Shown in pieces: positions 35,201 through 45,280 of a stretch of 64,000 nucleotides of DNA. The number at the start of each line of letters is the position of its first letter. The stretch's first letter is position 1. Position numbers and translations under genes: made by a program. The stretch comes from Closterium sp. Naga37s-1 (lineage: Eukaryota; Streptophyta; Zygnematophyceae; Desmidiales; Closteriaceae): the NCBI GenBank assembly GCA_947471745.1, contig CANJKZ010000464.1:496001-560000 (forward strand). The letters are read 5' to 3'. Below the pieces are notes generated by a model that saw only the letters and a program-made list of their open reading frames with translations, was not told the DNA's origin and did no database searches.

Positions 35201-35440
35201 GCAGCAGCGCGTCATGCGGTAGCAGCGCTACAAGTGGCGAGAATGTGACGGGCGGCAGTAGCGCGACGAACGGCAGCAGCGCGACGAGCGGCCTGGCGAC
35301 TGACTATGTGGGGCTCGGGTCGAGGGGCCGCGGAGGCCTAGTGGGGCGCGAATCGACGAGGCCGTGGGGGGGCCTTAGGGGGCGTGAATCAAGGGGCCTG
35401 CGGGGCGCGGATTGAACCGAACTATTAGGTGATTGATATC
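35200..35440. repeat. GC-rich leader-like repeat of old copia A
   Basis: GCAGCAGCGCGACGAGCGGC-type units and GGGGCGCGAATCGA units, resembling in style the leaders of copia-1 to -3. It abuts the integrase remnant directly, so the gag-protease part was deleted. Confidence 0.45.
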
Positions 35441-35489
35441 GGCGCTACCTATAGCATGACACCTCGAGTGGACTTGCTCACCGAACTTG

Positions 35490-36554
35490 AACTGTGATTG
35501 TTGAAGCATGTCACATCGGCTTTGGGGAAACAACCAGAGGTGAAACAGATGGGCATGGCCATGTTAAAGGGTGCTGATGGGAAGATGGCGGGCCTTAAGA
35601 ACGTGCTTTGGGTGCCCAACACTGCAGCCAACCTGATTTCTGTGCGGCGGTTGCAAAAGGACAGCACGGACATGAGCTCAAAGGGTTCCAAGACTTACAC
35701 GCAAGGCTTGGCGAGCGGATTCTATGGAACCTTTACGAGTACATGGATGTCTACAATGAGATGTGGCAGATTCTTGTGGTTCTTATGGTTAAGGAGAGGC
35801 AAGTGGCAGCACGCATCAGCAGCAAGGGTAGAGCGGTCGGTAGCGGCAACAACACAAATGATGTTGCCAAGGAGAACGAGTCCAAGAAGAGAAATCTTGG
35901 AGGGACCAGCAAGTTGTAGGATCACAAGGAGAGTTGTGGAGCAGCCAAGCAGCAGCCAAAGGGTGAGGAAACGCCCTATGGGTGGCCAACCTTGCTTCCA
36001 ACCCGATTTGTGTGCGGCGGTTGCAAAAGGCCGGCGTGGACACAAGCTCGAAGGGTTTTAAGACCTGCACCGCTAGGCTTGGGGAGCGGATTCTTTGGGA
36101 CCTCCATGAGGACAAGGACGTCTACAATGAGATGTGGCGAATCCATGTGGTCTCAATGCCTAAGAAGAGGCAAGTGGCAGCAATCATCAGCACCAAGGGT
36201 GAAGCGGTTTGTAGTGGCGACGACGAGAACGATGGCGCCAAGGAGAAAGAGTTCAAGAAGAGCAATCATGGAGGGACCAGCAAGTTGTGTAATCACAAGG
36301 AGAGCAGTGGAACAGACAAATGGCAGCAAAGGGGTGAGGAGAACCCCAAGGCAGCAACGAAGGAGGAGTACAGGGAGAGCAACTAGGGCACTATTGCGAG
36401 TGCTGCGCTCTCCAATCCGACTTCGGCTACAGGGGAATGTGTTGGCTCACCCTCCATCGGTGAATGGGACATGTGGCATTGCCCATTTTGCAGAAACTAG
36501 TGATGCAAGAGATGGTTGCTGGGATAAGTGTGAAGGGGGTGGTGGAGGGGGGAA

Positions 36555-36587
<33 letters not shown>

Positions 36588-38690
36588 GGGGAGGGGAGGG
36601 GTGAGATACTTGGCTACCTGACATGCATGCAAGCCAAGTTCACCCGTTTCACATTTTCTAGCTCGGGGGCATCGGCTAAGGAAACACTTGATGAGGTGGT
36701 GATGGATGATGTGGACCCTTTGAAGCTTGGAGTTGCTGGAGCTGAGTATCTCCTCGCCGTAGTCGACGATTGCACCCGCATGACTTGGGCGTATGTGTTG
36801 TCCAAGAAGAGCGACGTGGATGATACGGTGAAGGCATGCCGACGGTGGAGCGGCAACAAGACCGGCTTGTGAAGGCAATCCGCATCAATCGAGGGGGAGA
36901 TTTCCTGAGCAAGGATTTTTTTATGTCGCTGAAGAAGAACAGTATAAGGCACTTCCTTATCATGCCGTACTCCCCTGCAATGAACGGCATCGCCGAGCGA
37001 GCGAACCGTATACTCACGGGAAAGGCTTGTGGTCTACTCATTGAATCAGGGCTACCCGACTATTTCTGACCAGATGCGGTGCTTGTGTGGCCAATATCAG
37101 AGCCTCGACTCATGTGGGAGCAGACAAGTGGGTGGTCTATGAGGAATGGATAGGCAGGAAACCGAAGGTGGGCATGCTTTGGTTGTTTGGAAGGCGGAAA
37201 ATGAGGTGAAGATAGGCATGCAGCTTGGTGAGGTGAAGGGATCCAACTTCGAGCATATGGAGCTGCCAATGGAGCTGAACAGCAGCACGAACATCACAAG
37301 GTAATCTCCTCTTGGAACTTAGGGAGAGGAGGCCAAGAATGCAGAGGAAGAGGGGGAGGGGGTGCAGCAAGCGAGCGAGCATGCACCCACACTTTTACCT
37401 CGTGCTACAAGTGCTCCTCGGATTCGAGTCACCCCGCAGCAATGCCACGAGAGCATTCAAGTCTCTGCAGCTCAGGAGGAAGGAAGGGGCAAGAGGAAAG
37501 TGCAAGCCCCCAATAGGCTGAGGTATGGTGCGCCAGGAAGGCCAGTCAAGTCAGCCTTGACTGGAGCAGCGCTCATGATTGAAGACGATGAGGAGAGTGA
37601 AGGCGAGGAGTGTGCCTTTGCGTTCTTCTCTCCGGTTGAAATGCCTGGGGAACCAGCAACTCGTAAGAAGTCCTTAGAGAGTAGTGATGTTGAGGAGTGG
37701 AAGAAGGCAAAGGAGAGTAAGATGGAGAGTATCAAAGAGAAGGACATGTGCGAATTGGTGGAGCTATCGTAGGGGCGTAAGGCGCTTACGTCCAAGTGGC
37801 TCTTCAAGATCAAGACCGGTGCTGACAGGAAAATCGAGCGCTACAAGTCTAGGCTTGTGGCCAAGGGGTATGAGCAGAAGGAGAAGGTGGACTTCAACGT
37901 GTTTTCTCCTGTAGTGAAGCCCGCAACACTGCAAATTCTCCTCACGGGGGCTGCTAATAAAGGATGAGTGGTGAAGCAAATGGATGTGACAACCGCACTC
38001 CTCAGCGGATATCTCGAAGAGGAGATTTTCATGGAGCAGTCGGAGGGGTATGATGATGGTAGTGGCAGAGTGCGCAAATGCTGCAATGCGGGATCATGCA
38101 CTAGCTGAAAAAGGCCCTCTATGGGCTCTAGCCAGCCCCTAGGCAACGGTACTCAAAGTTGCGATAAGTATTGGAGGCGATTGGTTTCACTCCCTCGTCC
38201 GCCGTACATTCCTTGTTTATGCTTGGGGAAGGAGAATACATGAGTTTCATGGTGGTGTATATGGATAATATCCTTCTATTTGCACCCTCCTCTGACCTTG
38301 TTAAGGATGTGATACAAAAACTTCAAGTGAAGTTAAAATGCAAGGCCCTTCGTCATGTGATATATTACCTCATGATTCACATTGAACGAGATGTGGAGAA
38401 GCGGTGGATGCGAGTGTATCAACAGACGTATCTAGAGGCTTTTACTGCAATTTTTGGGTAGAGTGAATGCCATGTGGCTACTTCCTTGTCCTCTGGGTTC
38501 AAGTGTGAGAAGAGATCAGAGAAGGAAAGTGTTGGCGAGGAGAGGAGTCGTTTTCACTTATTGGTGGGCAGCCTCATGTATACGGCAGTGAACAACCCAA
38601 CCAGACACCACCAGTTGAGTTACACTATGTGAAAAAGACGACGCAGCCAGCAGACATGATGACCAAAAGGCTTGTGGAACAACAATAATG
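35490..38690 (+). pseudogene. Dead Ty1/copia element on the plus strand
   Basis: A different copia lineage (Tnt1-like order). 35560-35760: the segment before integrase (GKMAGLKNVLWVPNTAANLI, VRRLQK), duplicated in part at 35985-36160. 36690-37065: integrase (LLAVVDDCTRMTWAYVLSKK, IRINRGGDFLSKDF, YSPAMNGIAERANR). 37770-38460: RT (TSKWLFKIKTGADRKIERYK, SRLVAKGYEQKEKVDFNVFS, VVYMDNILLFAP, where the usual VDD is MDN). 38560-38690: RNase H remnant (LVGSLMYTAV, KTTQPADMMTKRL). Stops and frameshifts occur throughout and no LTRs were found. A G run of about 30 lies at 36556-36586. Confidence 0.85.
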
Positions 38691-38699
38691 GAAGTGTTG

Positions 38700-38931
38700 G
38701 CTGGGTCAAGGCGTAGTCAAGGCGGTGGGTGGAGGGAAATTCAGTGACAGTAGCGACAAGAGCCGAGACAGACGACCAACGAGCAGTAGTGCTAGTAACA
38801 AGGGAGGGAAGGATACGAGAGACCGTAGGGTGAGCGGCACGGAGAAATTCGAAACTGGAGGAGGCGAGACAGTAAGGGACGGCTGAGGAGGCAACGATCG
38901 AATAGAAGGTGAGAAATGAATGGGGAAGAAA
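38700..38931 (-). pseudogene. Old copia B, left piece
   Basis: Minus-strand linker-RT junction: the frame contains HPTVSRILPSLVTSTTARWS and STHRLDYA, which parallels SPTVTRLLATVV...RLDYA in copia-1 and copia-3. Cut at 38931 by copia-3 and continued at 46531. Its RT half is absent to the left, where the plus-strand copia begins. Confidence 0.75.
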
Positions 38932-39060
38932 TGTGAATCAAGAAAACAGGAATGAAATGACTAAGTGAAAGTTGGGTACAAAAGGCAAACCCTAGGCAAC
39001 TGTACCCCATATGTGCTACCCCACTATAGCCTACAGTAGCTATGTCATATAACTCTGACA
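38932..39060 (-). repeat. copia-3 3' LTR
   Basis: 129 bp, identical to the partner. Hairpin GGGTACA...TGTACCC at about 38974-39008. Polypurine tract (minus TATGGGGGTG) at 39061-39070. Confidence 0.95.
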
Positions 39061-39267
39061 CACCCCCATAGGCAAAGTGGGGGAGAACAAGGGGTCACAA
39101 GACCAGTCAAGCAAAGCAAAACAAGCTCAGGGTGGATCACAAAGTCACCACACATTCCGAGCACAAGTTCAAGGCCACAAGGCCAGTTCACATGCAGGAT
39201 TACATATATATATAAGGCTAGACAAGCAAGAGCAGGAGTATATATATATGCAACAGTACAAACAAGG

Positions 39268-42200
39268 TCAAGAGGTGAGCAAGTGAGGCAAGGTAGGTAC
39301 AAGACCCAGCTGAGTACAGAAGCGCTGATGATCACAAGGCGCAAGTGCCTTGGTGAAGATATCAGCAGTGTTGGCCTCAGAGGCCACGTACGCAAGTCGC
39401 AGCTGACCACGCTGCTGTAGCTCACGAGCAAGGAAGTAGCGAAGAGCAATGTGCTTCGTTCTGTGCTCCAGTCTCTGCTCTCGACACAAGGCCAGCATGG
39501 CCTTGTTGTCTACGTAGAGCACTGGAGGAGAACGAGGCGGCTCTCCGAGGTCAGTCAGCAGGTAGGTGAGCCAGCGAAGCTCCTGTGCAGCCATGGCCCC
39601 GGCGTAGATCTCAGCCTCACAACTGGAGCCGAGAACAGAAGACGAGCGAGTAGCCCGCCACGAAACAGAGCCGGAACCAAGGCTGAAGGTGTAACCCTGT
39701 GACGACCGCTGCGTAGCCTGGTCGTCAGCCCAAGAAGCGTCTGCGTGTCCAGTGAGGACCACTGGACTCTGCCCTCCAAGCACAAGCCCCATGCCCGATG
39801 TACTGCACAAGTAGCGCAACACCCTCTTCGCTGCAGCCATGTGCTCCGGTCTGTGTCTCCCAGGAGCAACATAGCGTGCAAGAATGCTAAGAGAGTATGC
39901 AAGGTCAGGTCGTGTGCAGGTCATCAGGTACATGAGGCAGCCAACAAGCTCTGGGTACGGGCCACTCGACTCTACGGACTCATCCGAAGGCAGAGCTGAG
40001 AGCGAGTGGCGAGTAGGCAGAGGAGTCGCCTGAGGCGAGGAGTACGTGAAGCCGAAGCGCTGAAGGACCTGCTGCACCATGTGTGACTGAGTCAGGGTAA
40101 TGGTGCGGCGTGCTCTGTCCCGGGTGATCTGCAAGCCAAGGTAGCTGCGCAGTTCACCCAGGTCTGTGCACGTGTGTCTCTTCTGCAGCTCGAACTTCAC
40201 GTGGGCGAGTCCAGCAGTGTCAGCTGTGGCAAAGACCAAGTCGTCGACGTACACGAGGATGTAGAACGGCTGCAAAGAAGTGTCGGTGCGCAGAAACAGC
40301 GACGGGTCGGCAGTAGAGGGAGCAAACCCAAGAGCCGCAAGTGTAGTCCTCAGTGTGTCGTGCCACTCACGCGGTGCCTGGCGGAGACCGTAGACTGGCC
40401 GCCGGAGGCTCCACTGGGTGCCAGGAGGAAAAGACCCAGTGAAGCCAGGAGGGCGACGCAGCCAGATCTCCTCGTGCAGGCTGCCCTGCAAGAAAGCAGT
40501 GCTGAAGTCAAGAGAGTGCAGCTCGTAGTCGCGGTGAGCAGCTATGTGCAGCAGTACCCGAAGAGTGGTCATCTTCGGGGTGGGAGAGAAGGTCTGAAAG
40601 TAGTCAACTCCCTGCCGCTGACTGAAGCCACGAGCCACGTAACGCGCCTTGAAGACAGGCGGAGAACCCGGCGGCCGCTTCACCCTGAAAATCCACATGC
40701 CACTGACGATGTTCGCCCCAGGCGGGGGAACCTCGTCAACGTAGGTGCCTGTGGACTTCCAGGAAGCCATCTCTGCGTCCATAGCTGCCTGCCACTGAGA
40801 GGAGTAGGGACCCTCTATCGCCTCCGCGTAAGAGCGCGGAGTCGGGATGTCAAGTGCATCCGGGTCTCCCTCAGGGGTAAGCAGTACGGACACGAGATGA
40901 GGTGAAGCAGCAGCCAAACACTGGAACTCCTCCTGCCTGTCCTCAAGGACGTCCGTGCCAAGGGCACACTCACCCCCGACGGACGGAGGACAGACAGACT
41001 CAGACTCAGCAACAAGACTAGCAGCGTAGTCTAGACGACAGCGAGCAGCAAAGTCGACGAGCTCAGTAACTAGGGCAGACGCAGCAGTGGACTCAAAGGA
41101 AGGGTCAGTGACAACAGTAGCAAGGAGACGCGTGACAGTAGGACTGGCAGCACGAAGAGAGTCCGACTCCGGGTCAGGAAGAGCAGGAAGAGAGGACTCA
41201 GGAGGAGAAGGCAAAGGGGCACGCAGAGGAGCAGTGGACGGACGCAGAGACATCCGGTGCGTGCCAGGGACAGGAGGAGGACGCTGACGCGAACCACGAG
41301 CACTAGTGCGAGCAGCACGGACAGGCGACGCAGGGCGAGACGCAGGCTCACGACGCTCAGCAAGACCTCCAGTAGGACCAGTGTAGGGAGAAGGAGCGGG
41401 CAGTGGGGAGGCCGGCTGTAACTGTAACTGTGACGGGACAGGCTGTGGACACTCTAAGGGAGGAGGAGGACCAGTAGAAGGCGGGAGACCAAGAACCTGC
41501 TGAAGGAGCGGAACGAAGTACGGCCTAGGCCGTGTGGCGACTCCAGACACAGCAGGGACAGCACCAGTACCCCCAGCGGCAGCACCAGCGCCAGCAGTAC
41601 CTCCAGCTCCAGCACCCCCAGCAGGACCGCCTCCAGGACCGACAGCTGTAGCCTCAGCGCCAACACCCTCAGCAGCTCCAGCTCCAGTCGTACCCGTAGG
41701 CCCAGCAGCTCCAGTACTCCCAGTACGAGCACCTCCGGGACCCGCGGCACCAGCACCCTCAGCAGCCGAAGAACCTCCAGCTCCAGCAGCACACCTCCAG
41801 CGCCGGGCAAACCACTCGCGCAGCTCCTGTGGAGAGAGTGGCTCCCGCTGAGACGAAGCACCCGGAGAACCTCCAGGCTCAGCACCGCCAGACGCCACAC
41901 GAGCAGGTCCAGCTCCCTCAGGCTCCGCACCCCCAGGCTCAGCACCTCCAGGCGTAGCACCCCCAGGCGTAGCACTCCCAGGCTCAGCACCCCCAGGCTC
42001 AGCACCCCCAGTAGTAGCACCCCCAGGCTCAGCACCCTCAGGCTCAGCACCCCCAGTAGTAGCACCCTCAGGCTCAGCACCCCCAGGCGTAGCACCCACA
42101 CGCTCAGCACCCCCAGAGTCAGCACCCCCAGGCTCAGCACCCTCAGCAGCACCAGAATCACCAGTAACCTCGACAGGCTCGACTGCGTCTACCTGGGACA

Positions 42201-43743
42201 CACCTGAAGGGGCAGGACCCTGAGGGGGGAGGGGGTCTACCGGGGGGGGACCTGGGACAAGGAAGAGCGGTGGCGGGGGGAGGGACGGAGTGCGGTAGGG
42301 GAAGAGGCGGTAGTAGGGGACCGACTCGTCAAACGTGACGTCCTGGGAGGACAGGACACGGCGAGAGGTGGGGTGGTAGAACTGCCACCCTGGCGCGTCA
42401 GGGGGGAAGCCAAGGAAGACGCAAGGAGCAGCACGAGGGGACAGCTTGTCCGCAGACAAGTCGCGGACAAACGCCCGAGATCCCCAGACACGGAACGCAG
42501 ACGCATCGCCAACCTTCCCCGTCCACAGCAAAGCTGGGGAGGTCTCCGGCATGGAGACCCTGGGGTGAAGGTTGATCTGATGCGCCGCGTACCGAACCGC
42601 AAACGGCCACAGAAAATGGGGGGCAGCCGCATGCATCATGGACGTACGGGCGACGTCCATGACCATGCCAATGCGGCGCTCAGCAATCCCATTTTGCTGT
42701 GGAGAGTCCGGAAGCGTGAAGGTCTGGCGGATGCCTCGTGCACGACAGTAGGCTCGCAGAAGGCCAGAGGAGAACTCTCCACCTCTGTCAGAGTGCAGAC
42801 GCTGAACAGGAAAGTCCGAGCCGAAGCTCTGCCTGAGCTGGAGACGAGCTGCGCGGATCCAGTCGATCAACACCTCAGTGACATCACCCTTGCTGCGCAA
42901 GGGGAAGACTGTGGTGTAACGCGAGTAGTCGTCAACCACCAGCAGGAAGTAGCGCTCGTGACCCTGTCCACGGACGCGGGCCGGGCCCCACACGTCCATG
43001 TGAAGCGTCTGCAGCGGGGCCTCTGTCGGAGGAAACTGGGAGGAGTGAGGGGCAGCCCGCTGCCGCCCCTCGACACAGGGGACGCAGGTAGGGCCAGGCC
43101 CCGGAGGAAGGGGAGGGAGGGACCGGGGAAGACCAGAGACAAGGACACGGGAGGCCATGCTTCGGAGACGAAGCAGGGAGGGGTGACCAAGGCGGTGGTG
43201 CCAGAGGAGAGTCTCGTGAGACAGGAGGCGACACGAACAGGGGGCAGACTCAGGACCAGACCTGGACGCTGCAGCAAACACCTGACCCGACGCAGCTACC
43301 TGACCAGACGCAGTGACTGGAGGAGACGCAGTGGTCAGGGTGTACAGGCTCGACCCCGGCCGACGGGTAAACGTGGCCAGGTGTCGGCCTGTCCGAGCGT
43401 CCGTGCAGTGGGTCACCCGCCGACTCGCAGGAGTGAACTGGTGAACCCCCGCATCCTGTAGGTCAGCACCACTCACCAAGTTCGTAGAGAACGAGGGAAG
43501 GTAAAGACAGGGTGCCAGAGGGGGCCGCCGGACACGGGAGGACAGTGGAGAAGTGAGCAAGGACAGGACCCCCAGAGGGGTCTGCCAGAGAGACTGCAAC
43601 TGGCCGGCTAAGCGGCGTGAGTGTGGTGCGGTCTCGAAAGAAGGAGCGAGAAGCCCCCGAGTCAAGGGTGAAGGTGTGGGAGGCCGAAGCCGACGCAGAA
43701 CCTGAGAGAGCAGACTCACCAGCACCTGAGGGAGCAGACGCAC
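39268..43743 (-). CDS. copia-3 Pol polyprotein (IN-RT-RNase H)
   Basis: The open frame is 1491 codons. Real pol sequence starts at about residue 80 (LYLPSFSTNLVSG), since the first 79 residues are Gag/protease read in the wrong frame. Pre-integrase LLWHHRLGHPS is followed by CVPCVEG; integrase catalytic motifs are VVDDYSRY (about 269), LHSDRGGEF (about 318) and SPQQNGIAERR (about 351). A Gly/Ala/Pro/Glu repeat linker covers about 515-740. RT has FSQRQGVDYFQTFSP, FSTAFLQGSLHEEI and VYVDDLVF (about 1164). RNase H has GHADASWADD (about 1338), EAEIYAGAM, YVDNKAML (about 1409) and ends TADIFTKAL. All catalytic acids I can check are present. It makes cDNA and integrates it if expressed. It overlaps the gag frame by 281 bp in the +1 frame. 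Confidence 0.93.
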   Translation of the reverse strand: MRLLPQVLVSLLSQVLRRLRPPTPSPLTRGLLAPSFETAPHSRRLAGQLQSLWQTPLGVLSLLTSPLSSRVRRPPLAPCLYLPSFSTNLVSGADLQDAGVHQFTPASRRVTHCTDARTGRHLATFTRRPGSSLYTLTTASPPVTASGQVAASGQVFAAASRSGPESAPCSCRLLSHETLLWHHRLGHPSLLRLRSMASRVLVSGLPRSLPPLPPGPGPTCVPCVEGRQRAAPHSSQFPPTEAPLQTLHMDVWGPARVRGQGHERYFLLVVDDYSRYTTVFPLRSKGDVTEVLIDWIRAARLQLRQSFGSDFPVQRLHSDRGGEFSSGLLRAYCRARGIRQTFTLPDSPQQNGIAERRIGMVMDVARTSMMHAAAPHFLWPFAVRYAAHQINLHPRVSMPETSPALLWTGKVGDASAFRVWGSRAFVRDLSADKLSPRAAPCVFLGFPPDAPGWQFYHPTSRRVLSSQDVTFDESVPYYRLFPYRTPSLPPPPLFLVPGPPPVDPLPPQGPAPSGVSQVDAVEPVEVTGDSGAAEGAEPGGADSGGAERVGATPGGAEPEGATTGGAEPEGAEPGGATTGGAEPGGAEPGSATPGGATPGGAEPGGAEPEGAGPARVASGGAEPGGSPGASSQREPLSPQELREWFARRWRCAAGAGGSSAAEGAGAAGPGGARTGSTGAAGPTGTTGAGAAEGVGAEATAVGPGGGPAGGAGAGGTAGAGAAAGGTGAVPAVSGVATRPRPYFVPLLQQVLGLPPSTGPPPPLECPQPVPSQLQLQPASPLPAPSPYTGPTGGLAERREPASRPASPVRAARTSARGSRQRPPPVPGTHRMSLRPSTAPLRAPLPSPPESSLPALPDPESDSLRAASPTVTRLLATVVTDPSFESTAASALVTELVDFAARCRLDYAASLVAESESVCPPSVGGECALGTDVLEDRQEEFQCLAAASPHLVSVLLTPEGDPDALDIPTPRSYAEAIEGPYSSQWQAAMDAEMASWKSTGTYVDEVPPPGANIVSGMWIFRVKRPPGSPPVFKARYVARGFSQRQGVDYFQTFSPTPKMTTLRVLLHIAAHRDYELHSLDFSTAFLQGSLHEEIWLRRPPGFTGSFPPGTQWSLRRPVYGLRQAPREWHDTLRTTLAALGFAPSTADPSLFLRTDTSLQPFYILVYVDDLVFATADTAGLAHVKFELQKRHTCTDLGELRSYLGLQITRDRARRTITLTQSHMVQQVLQRFGFTYSSPQATPLPTRHSLSALPSDESVESSGPYPELVGCLMYLMTCTRPDLAYSLSILARYVAPGRHRPEHMAAAKRVLRYLCSTSGMGLVLGGQSPVVLTGHADASWADDQATQRSSQGYTFSLGSGSVSWRATRSSSVLGSSCEAEIYAGAMAAQELRWLTYLLTDLGEPPRSPPVLYVDNKAMLALCREQRLEHRTKHIALRYFLARELQQRGQLRLAYVASEANTADIFTKALAPCDHQRFCTQLGLVPTLPHLLTS

Positions 43744-45202
43744 CTAGAGCAGCAGCCTCGCTAGCACCTAGAGCAGCAGCCTCACCAGTACCTAGAGCAG
43801 CAGTCTCAATGCCCGGGTCGGGCGGAAAACACCGGTAACAGTCACCCTCATCACTAATAGTCACAGTATACATGGCAGCAAGAATAGCATCAAAGTCAAG
43901 GTCAAAGACAGTCACACCTGCCCTAGACAGCTCACCCCAGCGGGGGATCTCAGTGGCCTCAGGGAACTGGTGACGCCAAGCGTCCGTCAGGCGGCCAAAG
44001 CAGCGCTGGGTGGAGTGCGCACCCCCGCACTGCTCACCCGCGCGGTCGCCGGTGCGGAGGACGTAGGTGCACGGACCAGTACCCCCACCCCTCTGGCGTG
44101 CAGTGTACCACTCACGGAGCTGCTGAGGGGAGGGGATGTCACGAGTGCGCTGCTGGTGCTGCTGCTGCTGCTGGCGCTGACCACCACCGGAGCCGACCCT
44201 CTGCGCAGCGCCACCCCGACCAGCTCCACCTCCTCCGCCGCCTCCTCCTCCACCGCCGCCACCTCCGCTCCCTCCGCCACTGCCGCTGCCGCCTCCGCCT
44301 CCACTGCCGCCACCGACACCTCCACCCCCGCCACCACCCCCACCGCCACCCCCACCTCCTCCACCGCCTCCACTGCCGCCTCCACCGCCCCCGCTAGCTC
44401 CTCCAGCGCCCCTGCCCCCCTTGCCCTTGCCAGGGCGGCGTCTCCCGCTAGGGGTAGACGCCGCACCGACCGACTCAAGCCCAACGAGGTCGGCCGCAGC
44501 AGCAGAGGCAACAGAGGGCAAAAGGGGGGAGGGGGAACACCCCTCAAAGATGGGGGTGCGAGGGTCACCACGAGAGGCTCCTACAGCTACTATGCTCTTC
44601 TCTGCTGCTAGGAGGGACTTCTCGAGGAGGTCAACGGTGAGAGTGGTGGGGCAAACTGAGAGGAAGTGGTCCCTGACTACGCGAAGGGAGTCAGGGAGCC
44701 GGGTGACTATGTAGTAGAGGGTGATGTACATGGGGGGGGGGTTCTTGGCGCAGAACTCAGCAGGAAGCGCAGCGCGGTAGCGAGTGTCACTAGTGCGTAG
44801 GTGCGTAATGAGGTCAGCGACTGTGGGAAAGGCAGCAAGGTCAGGGAAGAGGTACAGTAGCATGAGGCGACTCAGTGCAGCAGTGGCAGGGGAGGAGTAG
44901 CGTGCAACTACAGCGTCGTACAAGGTCTGAGCACTCTTGTACTGGCTAAAGTGCGCACGCTCAGAGGTAGGCAGGTGGCGACGCACAGCAAGACGTGCAG
45001 CAGCATCGCGCGTGGCCCACTGGGAGCGAACAGTTGCGTCAGCATCAGTGGCGGGGGCAGGAGAGGCACCAGAAGTGAGGTCAAAGAGGGAGAGGCCGTC
45101 TGCCCTATCGCACTGTAAGAAAAGCTGCAGGTCATCTATCCAGACGTCAAAGTCAATGGCCCGACCCTCAGCGTCAAAAGCGAGGACACTAGGGGTAGCC
45201 AT
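43463..45202 (-). CDS. copia-3 Gag plus protease
   Basis: 579 codons, start MATPSVLAFDAEGR. Residues 1-200 form the UBN2-type Gag core (DVWIDDLQLFLQCDRADG, HLRTSDTRYRAALPAEFC, LPDSLRVVRDHFL). A Gly/Ser tract covers about 250-330. A Cys/His cluster CX13CX3HX4C (CTYVLRTG...EQCGGAHSTQRC) stands where a CCHC knuckle is expected. The protease motif FTLDSGASRSFF lies at about 522-533. The frame then ends out of phase with pol: relative to copia-1 and copia-2, five bases (GGGTC in those copies) are missing at about 43505, next to GTC repeats, so the protease is cut off and pol lies in the +1 frame. Expected role: capsid and nucleocapsid plus aspartic protease. Confidence 0.9.
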   Translation of the reverse strand: MATPSVLAFDAEGRAIDFDVWIDDLQLFLQCDRADGLSLFDLTSGASPAPATDADATVRSQWATRDAAARLAVRRHLPTSERAHFSQYKSAQTLYDAVVARYSSPATAALSRLMLLYLFPDLAAFPTVADLITHLRTSDTRYRAALPAEFCAKNPPPMYITLYYIVTRLPDSLRVVRDHFLSVCPTTLTVDLLEKSLLAAEKSIVAVGASRGDPRTPIFEGCSPSPLLPSVASAAAADLVGLESVGAASTPSGRRRPGKGKGGRGAGGASGGGGGGSGGGGGGGGGGGGGGGGGGVGGGSGGGGGSGSGGGSGGGGGGGGGGGGGGAGRGGAAQRVGSGGGQRQQQQQHQQRTRDIPSPQQLREWYTARQRGGGTGPCTYVLRTGDRAGEQCGGAHSTQRCFGRLTDAWRHQFPEATEIPRWGELSRAGVTVFDLDFDAILAAMYTVTISDEGDCYRCFPPDPGIETAALGTGEAAALGASEAAALGASAPSGAGESALSGSASASASHTFTLDSGASRSFFRDRTTLTPLSRPVAVSLADPSGGPVLAHFSTVLPCPAAPSGTLSLPSLVLYELGEWC

Positions 45203-45280
45203 GACAGCAGTAGACTAGCAGCGCAAACAGTGGGGTGAGGGCAGTGCTGTGAGAGAGGCGCTGCTCTTACCGGACAGGGC

